64,000 nt of DNA, taken from NCBI RefSeq assembly GCF_018334155.1, contig NZ_JAGXTP010000003.1, positions 124,001 to 188,000 of the forward strand. Reading direction: 5' to 3'. This stretch comes from Devosia litorisediminis. GTDB lineage: Bacteria > Pseudomonadota > Alphaproteobacteria > Rhizobiales > Devosiaceae. The notes below the pieces were generated by a model. It saw only the letters and a program-made list of their open reading frames with translations, was not told where the DNA came from and did not search any database. How positions within the stretch are numbered: the stretch's first letter is position 1; every line of letters begins with the position of its first letter. The translations under genes were made by a program, and so were the position numbers. Shown here piece by piece: positions 10,614 through 18,521 of the stretch.

Positions 10614-11455
10614 GCCGCTTCCTGCTTGTTCAGTTTCAGTTTGGATTGGTAGATGGTCTTGCCAACCAGACGGAACCCATCACCACCCGAGCCCAGATTC
10701 TCCGAGTGGCCGATATAGAGATAGCCTTCGGGCGCCATCAGCTTGCTGAACCGGCCGAACACTTCGCCCTGCGTTGGCTTGTCGAAATAGATCGCCACAT
10801 TGCGGCAGAACACGGCATCGAATGGCCCTTTCATCGGCCAAGGCCCGATCAGATTGAGCGGCTTGAACGACACCAGATTGCGCACCGCCTCGGGGATCAC
10901 GATGGTCCCGTCTCCCGGCTTGCCAAACGGCGCGGCGCGTTCACGCGACAGACCGTTGAGTTCATTTTCGGGATAGATGCCCCGCGCGGCCTTCTCGATC
11001 ACGGCCGTATCAATATCGGTGGCCAGTATCTTGAAGTCCCAGCGCTTGAGCTCGGGAAAGGCCCCCAGCAGATCCATACCGATCGTATAGGGCTCCTGCC
11101 CGGTCGAGCATCCGGCGGACCAGATACGCAGACGGCTGCCACGTGGCTTGGATGCCACCAGCGCCTCGATATGCTTGCGCAGATGATCGAAGTGATGGTC
11201 TTCGCGATAAAAGCGCGTCAGGTTCGTGGTCAGCGCATTGACGAATTCCTGGCCTTCCTGGGCCGTTCCCTTGCGCTCGAGAAAATCGATATAGGCGTCA
11301 AAACTGGGCAGACCCAGCGCGCGCACAATCTTGGACAAGCGTGAGATGACCAGCGTGCGCTTGGCATCACTCAGCGATATTCCCGCGACCTGATACACGC
11401 GGCCTTTGATCCGCGCGAATTCACGTTCGCTAAGGGAGATTTCCCCCTGTTCCAT
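10610..11455 (-). CDS. cheR: Chemotaxis protein methyltransferase CheR
   Basis: 281 residues. An N-terminal helical CheR domain is followed by the SAM-binding methyltransferase domain (IWSAGCSTGQEPYTIGMDLL near residue 110) and the later motif FDAVFCRNVAIYFD. It methylates glutamates on the transducers using S-adenosylmethionine. The downstream cheB overlaps by four bases, and the MCP-like gene upstream ends 44 bases away, so these three genes look like one transcript. GGGGTAG precedes the ATG. Pentapeptide tails on three of the receptors in this window are plausible docking sites for this enzyme. Confidence 0.98.
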   Translation of the reverse strand: MEQGEISLSEREFARIKGRVYQVAGISLSDAKRTLVISRLSKIVRALGLPSFDAYIDFLERKGTAQEGQEFVNALTTNLTRFYREDHHFDHLRKHIEALVASKPRGSRLRIWSAGCSTGQEPYTIGMDLLGAFPELKRWDFKILATDIDTAVIEKAARGIYPENELNGLSRERAAPFGKPGDGTIVIPEAVRNLVSFKPLNLIGPWPMKGPFDAVFCRNVAIYFDKPTQGEVFGRFSKLMAPEGYLYIGHSENLGSGGDGFRLVGKTIYQSKLKLNKQEAA

Positions 11456-11499
11456 ACAGACTACCCCAATTGCCCCAGACGCCCCTACTGGACGCCTGT

Positions 11500-13017
11500 C
11501 TAAGCGCTCGCGCGTCGCTGCGGTCGGGTTTCGACTGTAGCGACGTCGCCGAACGACCCCATTCGCCCACTCAATCGGCTCATCGCCGTCTCGCCCAGGC
11601 TCAGGGTCGTTGTAATAGTGTCGGTTTCATTACTTAGATTGCGTAAATGGACCTCAAGATCGGCAATCATTTTCTGTAAGGTCTTGGATTCATTGACCCC
11701 ATTTTCCGCTTGAACACGACCTCGACTGACCACGGCGCGGATATCCTTGGCCGAACGGTTGATCAGCTGGGCCAGTTGGCGCACTTCGTCGGCAACAACA
11801 GCGAACCCCGCGCCCTTCTCGCCAGCCCGCGCAGCCTCCACCGCAGCATTGAGCGCCAGCAGGTTCGTGCGGAAAGAAACGTCCTCGATCGCCTGCACCA
11901 TCTTGTCGATTTCGCTGGTCATTCTGTCGACCTCGCTGACCACCAGATGGGTCTGCTGGGCAGATTGATCGGCGGCGCCCACCAGGTTGTGTGCATTATG
12001 GCCAATCGTGCGCGCGCGCTGCAGTTGCGCACCGCCCGATTTGAGCGCCGCATTGGCCTCCTGGGCATCGCTGAGATTATCGGCCGCCGCACCATTGATC
12101 GCGGCCATGCGCGTCTCAAACCGCTCGACCAGTTGCCCGATCTGCACCAGCCTCGCCTCGAGACGCACCCGCGTCTGGCGTTCCTGCTCGAGCTGATCAT
12201 CCATCGAACGGGCGAAGTCGTCGATCTGCTGCGCCAGGGCGCCCAAGGGCCCATCCAGCGCGTCGGGAAGTTCGCCACCCGCCCTGATCAGGCTTTCAAG
12301 CTGATGCAGCCCGCCATCAAGTTCGGCCAGCCCACCATTGAGCGCTGCCAGCGCCGGGTTGGCAGCCACGGCTTTGGCCTCGAATCGAAAGCCGGTCTGG
12401 CCGCTGCCCAGCGCCCCAACAAAGGCATCAAGATCATCGTCCTGCACAAAAGTGCCCGCGGGAATAAACTCAAGTAAAAATCGTTTCGCTGCATAAGGAT
12501 GGCGCCGCACCTCGAAACGCTGATCGGCCAGCAGCACCAGGCTTTGCTCGGGCGCGCCACCACCCGCACTGAGATAGCCCTCGCCAAACAGGGCATCGAG
12601 TGACGCCCCCTCGACGGCTTCGCGAACAAGCCGCGTAATGCCCAGACTGGCCACCACTATCTGCCCGCCTTCATCAACCACCACCAGAGGCTGGTGAATG
12701 GCCGAAACTGCCAGCTTGAACTGATGTGCCCGCTCCAGACGCGTGCCCAGGCGAGTAACGATCTCGCCCATGGACAGCACCTCGCCCGCGCGTTCTGCCA
12801 GACCTGCCGCGCGGGTAATGGCGGCCAGCGCATTGGCTGCAGCCATATCGGCACGGATCGCAACTGCCAGACTTGCCACCACAGCAATCAGCACCAGCAC
12901 CGCAACAAAGCTGATCTGCTGCCAGCCAGGCTCGAATGCGCCAGCGAAGCCAAGCCCCAGCGCGCCGGCACCAAGCCAGATCGCGGCGGATATCAGGACT
13001 AGACGCAGGCTGGGCAT
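11500..13017 (-). CDS. MCP-like transducer heading the cheR-cheB unit
   Basis: 505 residues from MPSLRLVL. In-frame ATGs at 13068 and 13089 are possible, but they would add a polar stretch before the first membrane segment. Two membrane segments lie close together (about 5-27 and 35-56) with almost no periplasmic loop. They are followed by a PAS-like region (HQPLVVVDEGGQIVVASLG) and long coiled coil, then a signalling tip ([21 protein letters not shown]). No HAMP of the type in the other receptors and no tail pentapeptide are seen. It therefore probably senses something inside the cell or in the membrane, such as redox state or energy, rather than an external ligand. Position before cheR-cheB suggests it is a core receptor of the pathway, comparable with the internal chemotaxis protein that heads rhizobial che operons; that comparison is inference. 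Confidence 0.9.
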   Translation of the reverse strand: MPSLRLVLISAAIWLGAGALGLGFAGAFEPGWQQISFVAVLVLIAVVASLAVAIRADMAAANALAAITRAAGLAERAGEVLSMGEIVTRLGTRLERAHQFKLAVSAIHQPLVVVDEGGQIVVASLGITRLVREAVEGASLDALFGEGYLSAGGGAPEQSLVLLADQRFEVRRHPYAAKRFLLEFIPAGTFVQDDDLDAFVGALGSGQTGFRFEAKAVAANPALAALNGGLAELDGGLHQLESLIRAGGELPDALDGPLGALAQQIDDFARSMDDQLEQERQTRVRLEARLVQIGQLVERFETRMAAINGAAADNLSDAQEANAALKSGGAQLQRARTIGHNAHNLVGAADQSAQQTHLVVSEVDRMTSEIDKMVQAIEDVSFRTNLLALNAAVEAARAGEKGAGFAVVADEVRQLAQLINRSAKDIRAVVSRGRVQAENGVNESKTLQKMIADLEVHLRNLSNETDTITTTLSLGETAMSRLSGRMGSFGDVATVETRPQRRASA

Positions 13018-13186
13018 GACATGCCTGAAACAGGGGTTGGCAGGGCGCGTGGCAACATGAACAACCATACGCGCGCAATGGTTAACCAAATCTATCGGCC
13101 GGCACCTGCTTGAAAGGCTTTGCTAACGCAGATTGTCAGAAGCTGAACACTTGGCTCATTTTGATACAGCCCGGGTCAGACACAAC

Positions 13187-13218
13187 AACGGGCCAGCGAC
13201 AATTGCCGCTGACCCGTT
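13187..13218 (-). terminator. Terminator of cheD
   Basis: Stem AACGGG.CAGCG / CGCTG.CCCGTT, with one G:U pair in the minus-strand RNA and an 8-base loop. It lies about 64 bases past the cheD stop and is followed on the minus strand by GTTGTGTC. It separates cheD from the MCP-like gene. Confidence 0.65.
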
Positions 13219-13281
13219 TAGTGCCATAACTTGGAAAACGAAGGGCGCGCGGTCTGCCTCGGAGGGCAACCAGCGCGACAA

Positions 13282-13872
13282 TCAGAACAATTCGATATCG
13301 TCCACCGGTGCCGGAATGACCACACGACGCTTGGCCAGTGCGATTTCCTCGCGCGCCACATTGGCACCGGAATCGCTATCCAGGCGTTTGACGAAGGCGC
13401 GACCCGAATGTGGCTTGAACAATACGCGACGCGCGTAGGTGCCGCCCAGATCCTTGCTGGCAGCCGTATAACCTTCTGCTGCCAGAAACTCATGCACGAA
13501 CTCGATATTCTTGAGCCCGACATCGTCGAGCGCCGCATTGATTTTGCCGCCCCCAAACACCTTGATTTCCAGGTTTCCCTTGCGGCCGCTGCCCTGGCTG
13601 AGCACCTTGTTGATCAATTGCTCCATGGCGAACGCACCATAGCGCGCCGATGCGCCGTAGCGATCCTTGGCGGCTCCGGACTGTTCGGCGAGCAGGAAGT
13701 GGTTCATCCCACCCACATTGGCGACAACATCGCGCACGCAGGCAGAGATGCACGAACCCAACACCGTGGAGAACGTCAGGTCCGTTGCGTTGGAAACATG
13801 ACAGTCGCCCTGATGGACGGTTGTGACCACGCCGCGATCAAATTCGGGCGGTAATGAATTCGCCAGTGCCAT
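13282..13872 (-). CDS. cheD: Chemoreceptor glutamine deamidase CheD
   Basis: 196 residues. The catalytic cysteine Cys41 (TVLGSCISACVRD) and His58 (GGMNHFLL) of the CheD deamidase family are present, as is the glycine-rich KVFGGGKIN segment. It converts particular receptor glutamines to glutamates and in many bacteria also interacts with CheC-type CheY-P phosphatases; no cheC is seen here. The gene diverges from the CheT-like gene at 14039 across a 166-base shared regulatory region and is followed by its own terminator. The start has only a weak upstream GAG as ribosome site. Confidence 0.96.
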   Translation of the reverse strand: MALANSLPPEFDRGVVTTVHQGDCHVSNATDLTFSTVLGSCISACVRDVVANVGGMNHFLLAEQSGAAKDRYGASARYGAFAMEQLINKVLSQGSGRKGNLEIKVFGGGKINAALDDVGLKNIEFVHEFLAAEGYTAASKDLGGTYARRVLFKPHSGRAFVKRLDSDSGANVAREEIALAKRRVVIPAPVDDIELF

Positions 13873-13926
13873 CTATCGCGCTCGTACCCCAGTGGTCCTT
13901 ATTGTTCCGATCGTAGCGGTAAACTC

Positions 13927-13943
13927 GTTAGCCAATCGCTAAC
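13927..13943. promoter_or_regulatory. Inverted repeat between cheD and the CheT-like gene, possible CtrA-type site
   Basis: GTTAGC-N5-GCTAAC is a perfect 6-base inverted repeat in the divergent intergenic region. Read as TTAG-N7-CTAA it matches the alphaproteobacterial CtrA box TTAA-N7-TTAA at six of eight positions. It could serve both genes. The assignment rests on spacing and similarity alone. Confidence 0.35.
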
Positions 13944-14038
13944 CACAAAGACCAAGGACGAAATAAGAACGGTCCTTTGCAAGAACTGCTTTAGGAATCC
14001 CGCGTTAGTCTGCGACCTCAGGGCTAGGGAAAGATTGT

Positions 14039-14392
14039 ATGTCACTGCATAAACTCGCCAAAGAACTCGACGAGACCGCGCGCCAATCGGCTTCGATGCT
14101 GGAAGGCATCACCGAGGCTCTCGAGATTCTTGCTGATGGCAAACTCAACAAGGACCCCTCGGTGCGCGATGCCGTTGCGGTCATCATCACAGCATTGCAG
14201 GGTCAGGATCGCATCGAGCAAAGGTGCCACAACATGGCGCTGGCGACGCGGCAATTTGCGCTGCTGCCAGCATCGGCCCCCGAGAGTGTCTATAACGAAA
14301 TCTGGTCGACCCTGACGCTTGACGAACTTCGCGTCCCCTCGCTTTCGGGCATCGCGGCACACCAGAACCACGGCGACGCCGAGCTGTTCTGA
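14039..14392 (+). CDS. CheT/CheZ-like small chemotaxis protein (DxxxQ motif)
   Basis: 117 residues, soluble, largely helical in appearance. A predicted long helix carries QGQDRIEQRCHNMALA with Asp57 and Gln61 spaced as DxxxQ, the catalytic spacing of the CheZ phosphatase and of the rhizobial CheT protein. In Sinorhizobium meliloti cheT lies directly after cheD. Here the gene also adjoins cheD but on the opposite strand, sharing its upstream region. AGGG nine bases before ATG supports the start. A role in speeding CheY-P dephosphorylation is inferred from the motif and context; overall similarity to known proteins could not be tested. Another reading is a conserved che-linked protein of unknown role. 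Confidence 0.75.
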   Translation: MSLHKLAKELDETARQSASMLEGITEALEILADGKLNKDPSVRDAVAVIITALQGQDRIEQRCHNMALATRQFALLPASAPESVYNEIWSTLTLDELRVPSLSGIAAHQNHGDAELF

Positions 14393-14398
14393 TCTGTC

Positions 14399-14415
14399 TG
14401 CCAGCCGCGCTGGCA
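14399..14415 (+). terminator. Short hairpin after the CheT-like gene
   Basis: TGCCAGC-CGC-GCTGGCA, a perfect 7-base stem starting seven bases past the stop. No T-run follows, so its termination strength is uncertain. Confidence 0.35.
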
Positions 14416-14576
14416 CCGCCCACCGCCTATCCGGAATGGCTGATCTGGTTTTTGATTTGCCGCCGCGATACGTACCAGGGCCCACCTTCCCCACATTACC
14501 AGACTGATCCACCGCACCCGGCCGCTGCCGCGTCGCGGTAAAAAGCGTTTTGGGTCCGCATTGGCCAGACGCGAAA

Positions 14577-14597
14577 AAGGGCGCTCGCGGCGCCCTT
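14577..14597 (-). terminator. Terminator of the cheA-cheW unit
   Basis: AAGGGCGC / GCGCCCTT stem with a 5-base loop, 27 bases past the cheW stop. On the minus strand the CCCTT arm runs straight into a T-run followed by CGCG, making this one of the best intrinsic terminators in the window. Confidence 0.8.
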
Positions 14598-14623
14598 CAA
14601 CACAATCACGAATATCGGGCGGA

Positions 14624-15112
14624 CTAGCCGTCCAGCTTGGCGCCGCTGACCACTGCGTGCAGATCGATCAGACCAACCATGCGGCTGTCGTGGGTGACAA
14701 TGCCGTTGAGCAATTCGGTATCAACCGAATTACCTTCGGGGACATTGTGGATGTCATCGCGCGACACGGTCAGGATATCACTGACGGCGTCGACCAGAAT
14801 GCCAACCCATTTGTCGCCAACACTCATCACCACCACAACGTGGTTCTTGGTGGGCGAAGTCGGGCCGTCGCCAAAGCGGGCGCGCAGGTCAAAGATCGGC
14901 ACGATGGTGCCGCGCAGATTGATCACACCACGAACGAACTCACGGGTGTTGGGGAGCGGCGTAGCGCCATTCCAGGCGCGGATTTCGCGCACTGTGGTGA
15001 TTTCCACCCCATAAGTCTGTTCGCCGATCGAGAAAGCGATCAACTGCAGGGAATTGTGAGCGGCGACGGCGGCCTTGTCGCCGATTTCGTCGCGCATACC
15101 AAGCGCTTCCAT
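14624..15112 (-). CDS. cheW: Chemotaxis scaffold protein CheW
   Basis: 162 residues consisting of one CheW (SH3-like) domain from about residue 20 (QLIAFSIGEQTYGVEITTV) through VRGVINLRGTIVPIFDL, the characteristic receptor/CheA interface, to the C-terminal strand. It couples transducers to CheA. It lies 56 bases downstream of cheA with no hairpin between, so they are probably cotranscribed and end at the terminator at 14577. It is the only cheW seen in the window, serving all five or six transducers as far as this region shows. Confidence 0.97.
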   Translation of the reverse strand: MEALGMRDEIGDKAAVAAHNSLQLIAFSIGEQTYGVEITTVREIRAWNGATPLPNTREFVRGVINLRGTIVPIFDLRARFGDGPTSPTKNHVVVVMSVGDKWVGILVDAVSDILTVSRDDIHNVPEGNSVDTELLNGIVTHDSRMVGLIDLHAVVSGAKLDG

Positions 15113-15168
15113 ATTCTCTAGCCTTTCTGTCGCCTGTTCTGGACGACCTACACTTTTACAATCAGCCC

Positions 15169-17592
15169 TTAGGCTGCATTCTTATGCACTATCGTGGACT
15201 TTAGGCCCTGAACGTCAACAATCAGTGCAACATTGCCGTCACCCAGGATTGTGCCGCCGGCGACGCCTTCCACGCTCTGGAAGTTCTCTTCCAGAGATTT
15301 GATAACGACCTGCTGCTGACCAATGATGTCATCGACCACCAAAGCAACCTTGTGGCTGCCTTCAGCTTCGCACAGGACCACAAAGCGGTTCTCTTCGGGT
15401 GTATCGGAGACCAGCTCGAAGCGCTCGACCAGATCGATGACCTGAACGTATTCGCCCCGAACCTGCAGCACCTGACCACCGCTGGGCACGCGCTCAAAGC
15501 TGGCACGCGAGCACTGAATGGTTTCCACGATCGAGGACAGCGGCACCACATAAGGGCTGCCACCCACCCGCACCAGCATGACATCGAGCACAGCCAGCGT
15601 CAGCGGCAGGCGCAGCGTCATCCGCGTACCCTTGCCAGTCCAGCTGCGCACATGCACCGAACCACCGATCTTCTTGATATTGCTCAGCACCACGTCCATG
15701 CCGACGCCACGGCCGGACAGATCGCTGACTTCGCTGGCAGTGGAGAAGCCCGGGGCAAAGATCAACTGGTCGATCTGCTCCTCGGATGGATTGGAATCCG
15801 GCGCCACAATGCCCTTGTCGCGTGCAACCTGCAGCACGCGCTCACGATTAATGCCACCACCATCGTCCTCGACGATGATCAGAATATTGCCGCCAGCCTG
15901 CTCGGCTGACAACCGGATGGTGCCGATCTCGCTCTTGCCGTTGGCCGCGCGCTTTTCCGGGCTCTCAATGCCGTGGTCAGCCGAGTTGCGGATCATGTGG
16001 GTCAGCGGATCGCTGAGTTGCTCGATCACCGTCTTGTCGATTTCGGTGTTCTCACCGATCGTCTCGAGCTTGATCTTCTTTTCGGTCTTAGTGGCCAGCT
16101 CACGCACCAGGCGGGGCATGCGCGAGAACACCGATTTGACCGGCTGCGCGCGGATCGCCATCACCGAGTCCTGCAGACCACGCGTGGTCTGGGCCAGCAC
16201 TTCGAGCCCGCGCACCAGTTCGGTGTAGCGCACGCGCAAATTCTCATCCATCTGCTGGGTCAGCATGGACTGGGTGATCACCAGTTCACCGACCATGTTC
16301 ACCACACGGTCAACCTTGTCCAGATCAACGCGGATTGACTGCACGCCAACGCTGCGGCCGCTGCTTTCCTCGCCTTCGGCCGAGGCCGGGGCAGCAGGTG
16401 CAACGGGCTTTGGTGGCGGCGGCGCCTTGGCAACCGGTGTCGGCGCAATCGAGGCCGCCAGTTCGGCAAAGCTGAGAGCCGGTGGCTCCTCAAAACTGTC
16501 CTGAGCGGTCGCGGCCAGTGTCGGCTCTGGCGTCTCCTCCTGATCGAAATCAAGCAGGCCGGCGACTTCATCATCGGCAAGCGCAAGCAGATCATCGGCA
16601 TCATTGGCCGGATCGGCCGCTTGTGCCGGCGCTTCTGCGTCTGGCAAACTGGCCTCTTCATCTTCGACATCCAGCATGACGCTGGCACCAAGCTGCGCCA
16701 CCGAGATATCGCAATCGCCCTCGACGAACTCGAAGACCTCGCGGATCATGGCTTCGTTCAGCGTCGAAGAAACCAGCGTGATTTCCCAGCTGCAATAAAC
16801 GGCAAACGGTTCGAAATCGGAAAGCGGTGGCACGTCGCCAAGAACAGCGCGCACGTGAAATTCGCCCAGCACAGCCAGTTCGCGGAACAGCAGCAGCGGA
16901 TCATTGGCCCGTGCATAAAGCGCGCGATGCGGGGTGAACTTGATTTCCCAATGGCCCGATTCAATCTGCATCGGCGACGCATCAAAGGCGTCATCGGGCG
17001 CCACTTCGTCTGCAACGCCAGCAGTCGGTTCGGCTGCAATCGGCGTCTCGTCGAGCGCACTGGTCAGGTCGCTATCGAGCGCCATGGCCGTTTCGTCCGC
17101 CGAGTCTTCAGCGGCGTCATCGCCACCAAGATTGACCATCACGGGGGTGAAATCGAGGTCGAATTCCTCGACCATCTCGCCGCCGAGATCTTCGTCTTCG
17201 CCCTTGTCGCCACGCGCCAGGGCATCAAAACGGTTCTTTTCTTCCATGCCGTAGTCAGCCGCCAGGGCTTCCCCGGTCTGAGCTGCATTGACATGGTCAG
17301 CGATGATGTCATTGGCGCGGATGCACAGCACCACCACATCATCGGTCAGCTCAACCCGGCCATCGCGCACATAATCGAGCAGGGTTTCATAGGCATGGGC
17401 AAAGCCCACCAGCGCCGAGAAGCCGAATGCCCCGGCACCGCCCTTGATCGAGTGGATGGCACGGAACACCGCATTGAGCCGGTCCGCATCGCGTTCGCCC
17501 GCCTCGATCGCAGCAAATTGCTCTTCCAGCTCGTTGAGGAGCTCGGAGCATTCGTCGAAATAGGTGGCTTTGAAGTCGTCGAGATCGCTCAT
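15169..17592 (-). CDS. cheA: Chemotaxis histidine kinase CheA
   Basis: 807 residues. P1 (Hpt) carries the phosphorylation site His47 (AIHSIKGGAGAFGF). An acidic linker of about 100 residues leads to a P2-like CheY/CheB docking domain (about 210-300), then a second long acidic, Pro/Ala-rich linker (about 300-420). P3 dimerisation, the P4 ATPase (N box MIRNSADHGIESPEK, G1 DDGGGI, G2 GRGVGMDVV) and a C-terminal CheW-like P5 domain follow. It takes signals from receptors through CheW and phosphorylates CheY and CheB. cheY lies 31 bases upstream, and the set STAS-cheY-cheA-cheW looks like one operon. The length is above that of the enteric protein because of the two long linkers. Confidence 0.98.
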   Translation of the reverse strand: MSDLDDFKATYFDECSELLNELEEQFAAIEAGERDADRLNAVFRAIHSIKGGAGAFGFSALVGFAHAYETLLDYVRDGRVELTDDVVVLCIRANDIIADHVNAAQTGEALAADYGMEEKNRFDALARGDKGEDEDLGGEMVEEFDLDFTPVMVNLGGDDAAEDSADETAMALDSDLTSALDETPIAAEPTAGVADEVAPDDAFDASPMQIESGHWEIKFTPHRALYARANDPLLLFRELAVLGEFHVRAVLGDVPPLSDFEPFAVYCSWEITLVSSTLNEAMIREVFEFVEGDCDISVAQLGASVMLDVEDEEASLPDAEAPAQAADPANDADDLLALADDEVAGLLDFDQEETPEPTLAATAQDSFEEPPALSFAELAASIAPTPVAKAPPPPKPVAPAAPASAEGEESSGRSVGVQSIRVDLDKVDRVVNMVGELVITQSMLTQQMDENLRVRYTELVRGLEVLAQTTRGLQDSVMAIRAQPVKSVFSRMPRLVRELATKTEKKIKLETIGENTEIDKTVIEQLSDPLTHMIRNSADHGIESPEKRAANGKSEIGTIRLSAEQAGGNILIIVEDDGGGINRERVLQVARDKGIVAPDSNPSEEQIDQLIFAPGFSTASEVSDLSGRGVGMDVVLSNIKKIGGSVHVRSWTGKGTRMTLRLPLTLAVLDVMLVRVGGSPYVVPLSSIVETIQCSRASFERVPSGGQVLQVRGEYVQVIDLVERFELVSDTPEENRFVVLCEAEGSHKVALVVDDIIGQQQVVIKSLEENFQSVEGVAGGTILGDGNVALIVDVQGLKSTIVHKNAA

Positions 17593-17623
17593 ACGGGAAA
17601 GTCCAACCGTTCTGGGCTTGCTG

Positions 17624-17992
17624 TTAGTGCACCACGCGGTGAATGACGGAGATCAGCTTTTCAGGATCGAATGGTTTGACGATCCAGCCGGTCCCTCCGG
17701 CTGCCTTGCCCTGATCACGCTTGTCCTGCGACGTTTCCGTCGTCAGGATCAGGATCGGCAAGCTCTGGTGATTACCGGTTGCCCGGACATTCTTGATGAA
17801 CTCGATACCATCCATCACCGGCATGTTGATGTCGGTGATCACCACATCAACGGTTTCAGTCTTGAGTACATCAAGACCCTGCTGGCCATCTTCAGCTTGC
17901 AGGACCTCAAATCCCGCATTGCTCAAGGTATGGTGCAGCATGGCGAGGATAGTCCTCGAATCGTCCACGGTTAGAACCCGCAAAGTCGTCAT
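17624..17992 (-). CDS. cheY: CheY-type response regulator upstream of cheA
   Basis: 122-residue single receiver with DD at 10-11, phosphorylatable Asp54 (VITDINMPVMDG), the Thr of LILTTETS and Lys of WIVKPFDPEKL. The start overlaps the stop of the STAS gene as ATGA, so translation of the two is coupled. In rhizobia the CheY directly before cheA (CheY1) works as a phosphate sink together with CheS, and the order STAS-cheY-cheA here matches that arrangement. Which of the two CheYs of this window reaches the motor cannot be decided from sequence alone. Confidence 0.96.
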   Translation of the reverse strand: MTTLRVLTVDDSRTILAMLHHTLSNAGFEVLQAEDGQQGLDVLKTETVDVVITDINMPVMDGIEFIKNVRATGNHQSLPILILTTETSQDKRDQGKAAGGTGWIVKPFDPEKLISVIHRVVH

Positions 17993-18279
17993 CCTCTCAT
18001 CATTTCCGAAAACTGAGCGCCAAGGCCCAGACGCTCAATTGCGCTGGTCATGGCCGCGCTCGGCTGTTCAATAGCGAACTCGAAATGGTTTCTCCGGGCC
18101 GTCTCAGCCGCGCTGATCAGCATGAACAGCGCGTTTGTGCTGACACGCTCAACCGCGCTCGCTGCGATCGTCACCGGGCCCGTTTCGATGGCGTCAAGGA
18201 GCCCGTCCCTGATGCCGTCAAGCGAATCAAGGTCGATGACCGCTGGCAATGCGATGGTGTTATCGGCCTTAGTGCTCAT
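17989..18279 (-). CDS. STAS-domain protein, CheS-like
   Basis: 96 residues with the length and pattern of a stand-alone STAS domain (anti-sigma-factor-antagonist fold). The strand-turn-helix around VERVSTNALFMLISAAE places Ser47 where such proteins carry their phosphorylatable serine. It is first in the cheY-cheA-cheW operon and overlaps cheY by four bases. The gene just before cheY1 in S. meliloti, cheS, encodes a protein of similar size that binds CheA and speeds loss of phosphate from CheY1. A matching role here is inferred from position and size. It could alternatively be an unrelated STAS switch. Confidence 0.85.
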   Translation of the reverse strand: MSTKADNTIALPAVIDLDSLDGIRDGLLDAIETGPVTIAASAVERVSTNALFMLISAAETARRNHFEFAIEQPSAAMTSAIERLGLGAQFSEMMRG

Positions 18280-18333
18280 GTCTTACGTGTGCCCCGGGAG
18301 GTTTCTCCAAGCCTCAGTTTCCACTCGAACGGT

Positions 18334-18348
18334 TTAAGAAGTGCTAAA
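18334..18348 (-). promoter_or_regulatory. CtrA-like box upstream of the STAS-cheY-cheA-cheW operon
   Basis: On the minus strand TTTA-GCACTTC-TTAA matches the CtrA consensus TTAA-N7-TTAA at seven of eight positions, 55 bases before the operon start. CtrA controls motility genes in many alphaproteobacteria. Not tested against random expectation for this AT level. Confidence 0.4.
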
Positions 18349-18521
18349 ATTGCCCAGCCGGGGTGCGCTCAACCCACGCAATATGGTCATTTTGACAATA
18401 AAGTTCCGCTGCGGGAGATTTCATTCTCCTCTGGCGCGCTGACTTCTTAACCTGCTGTTTCACTTGCCTTGATCCTCGGCTGAGGGGTAACGCAGGGGCA
18501 CGAGACGAGAACGGACCCACC

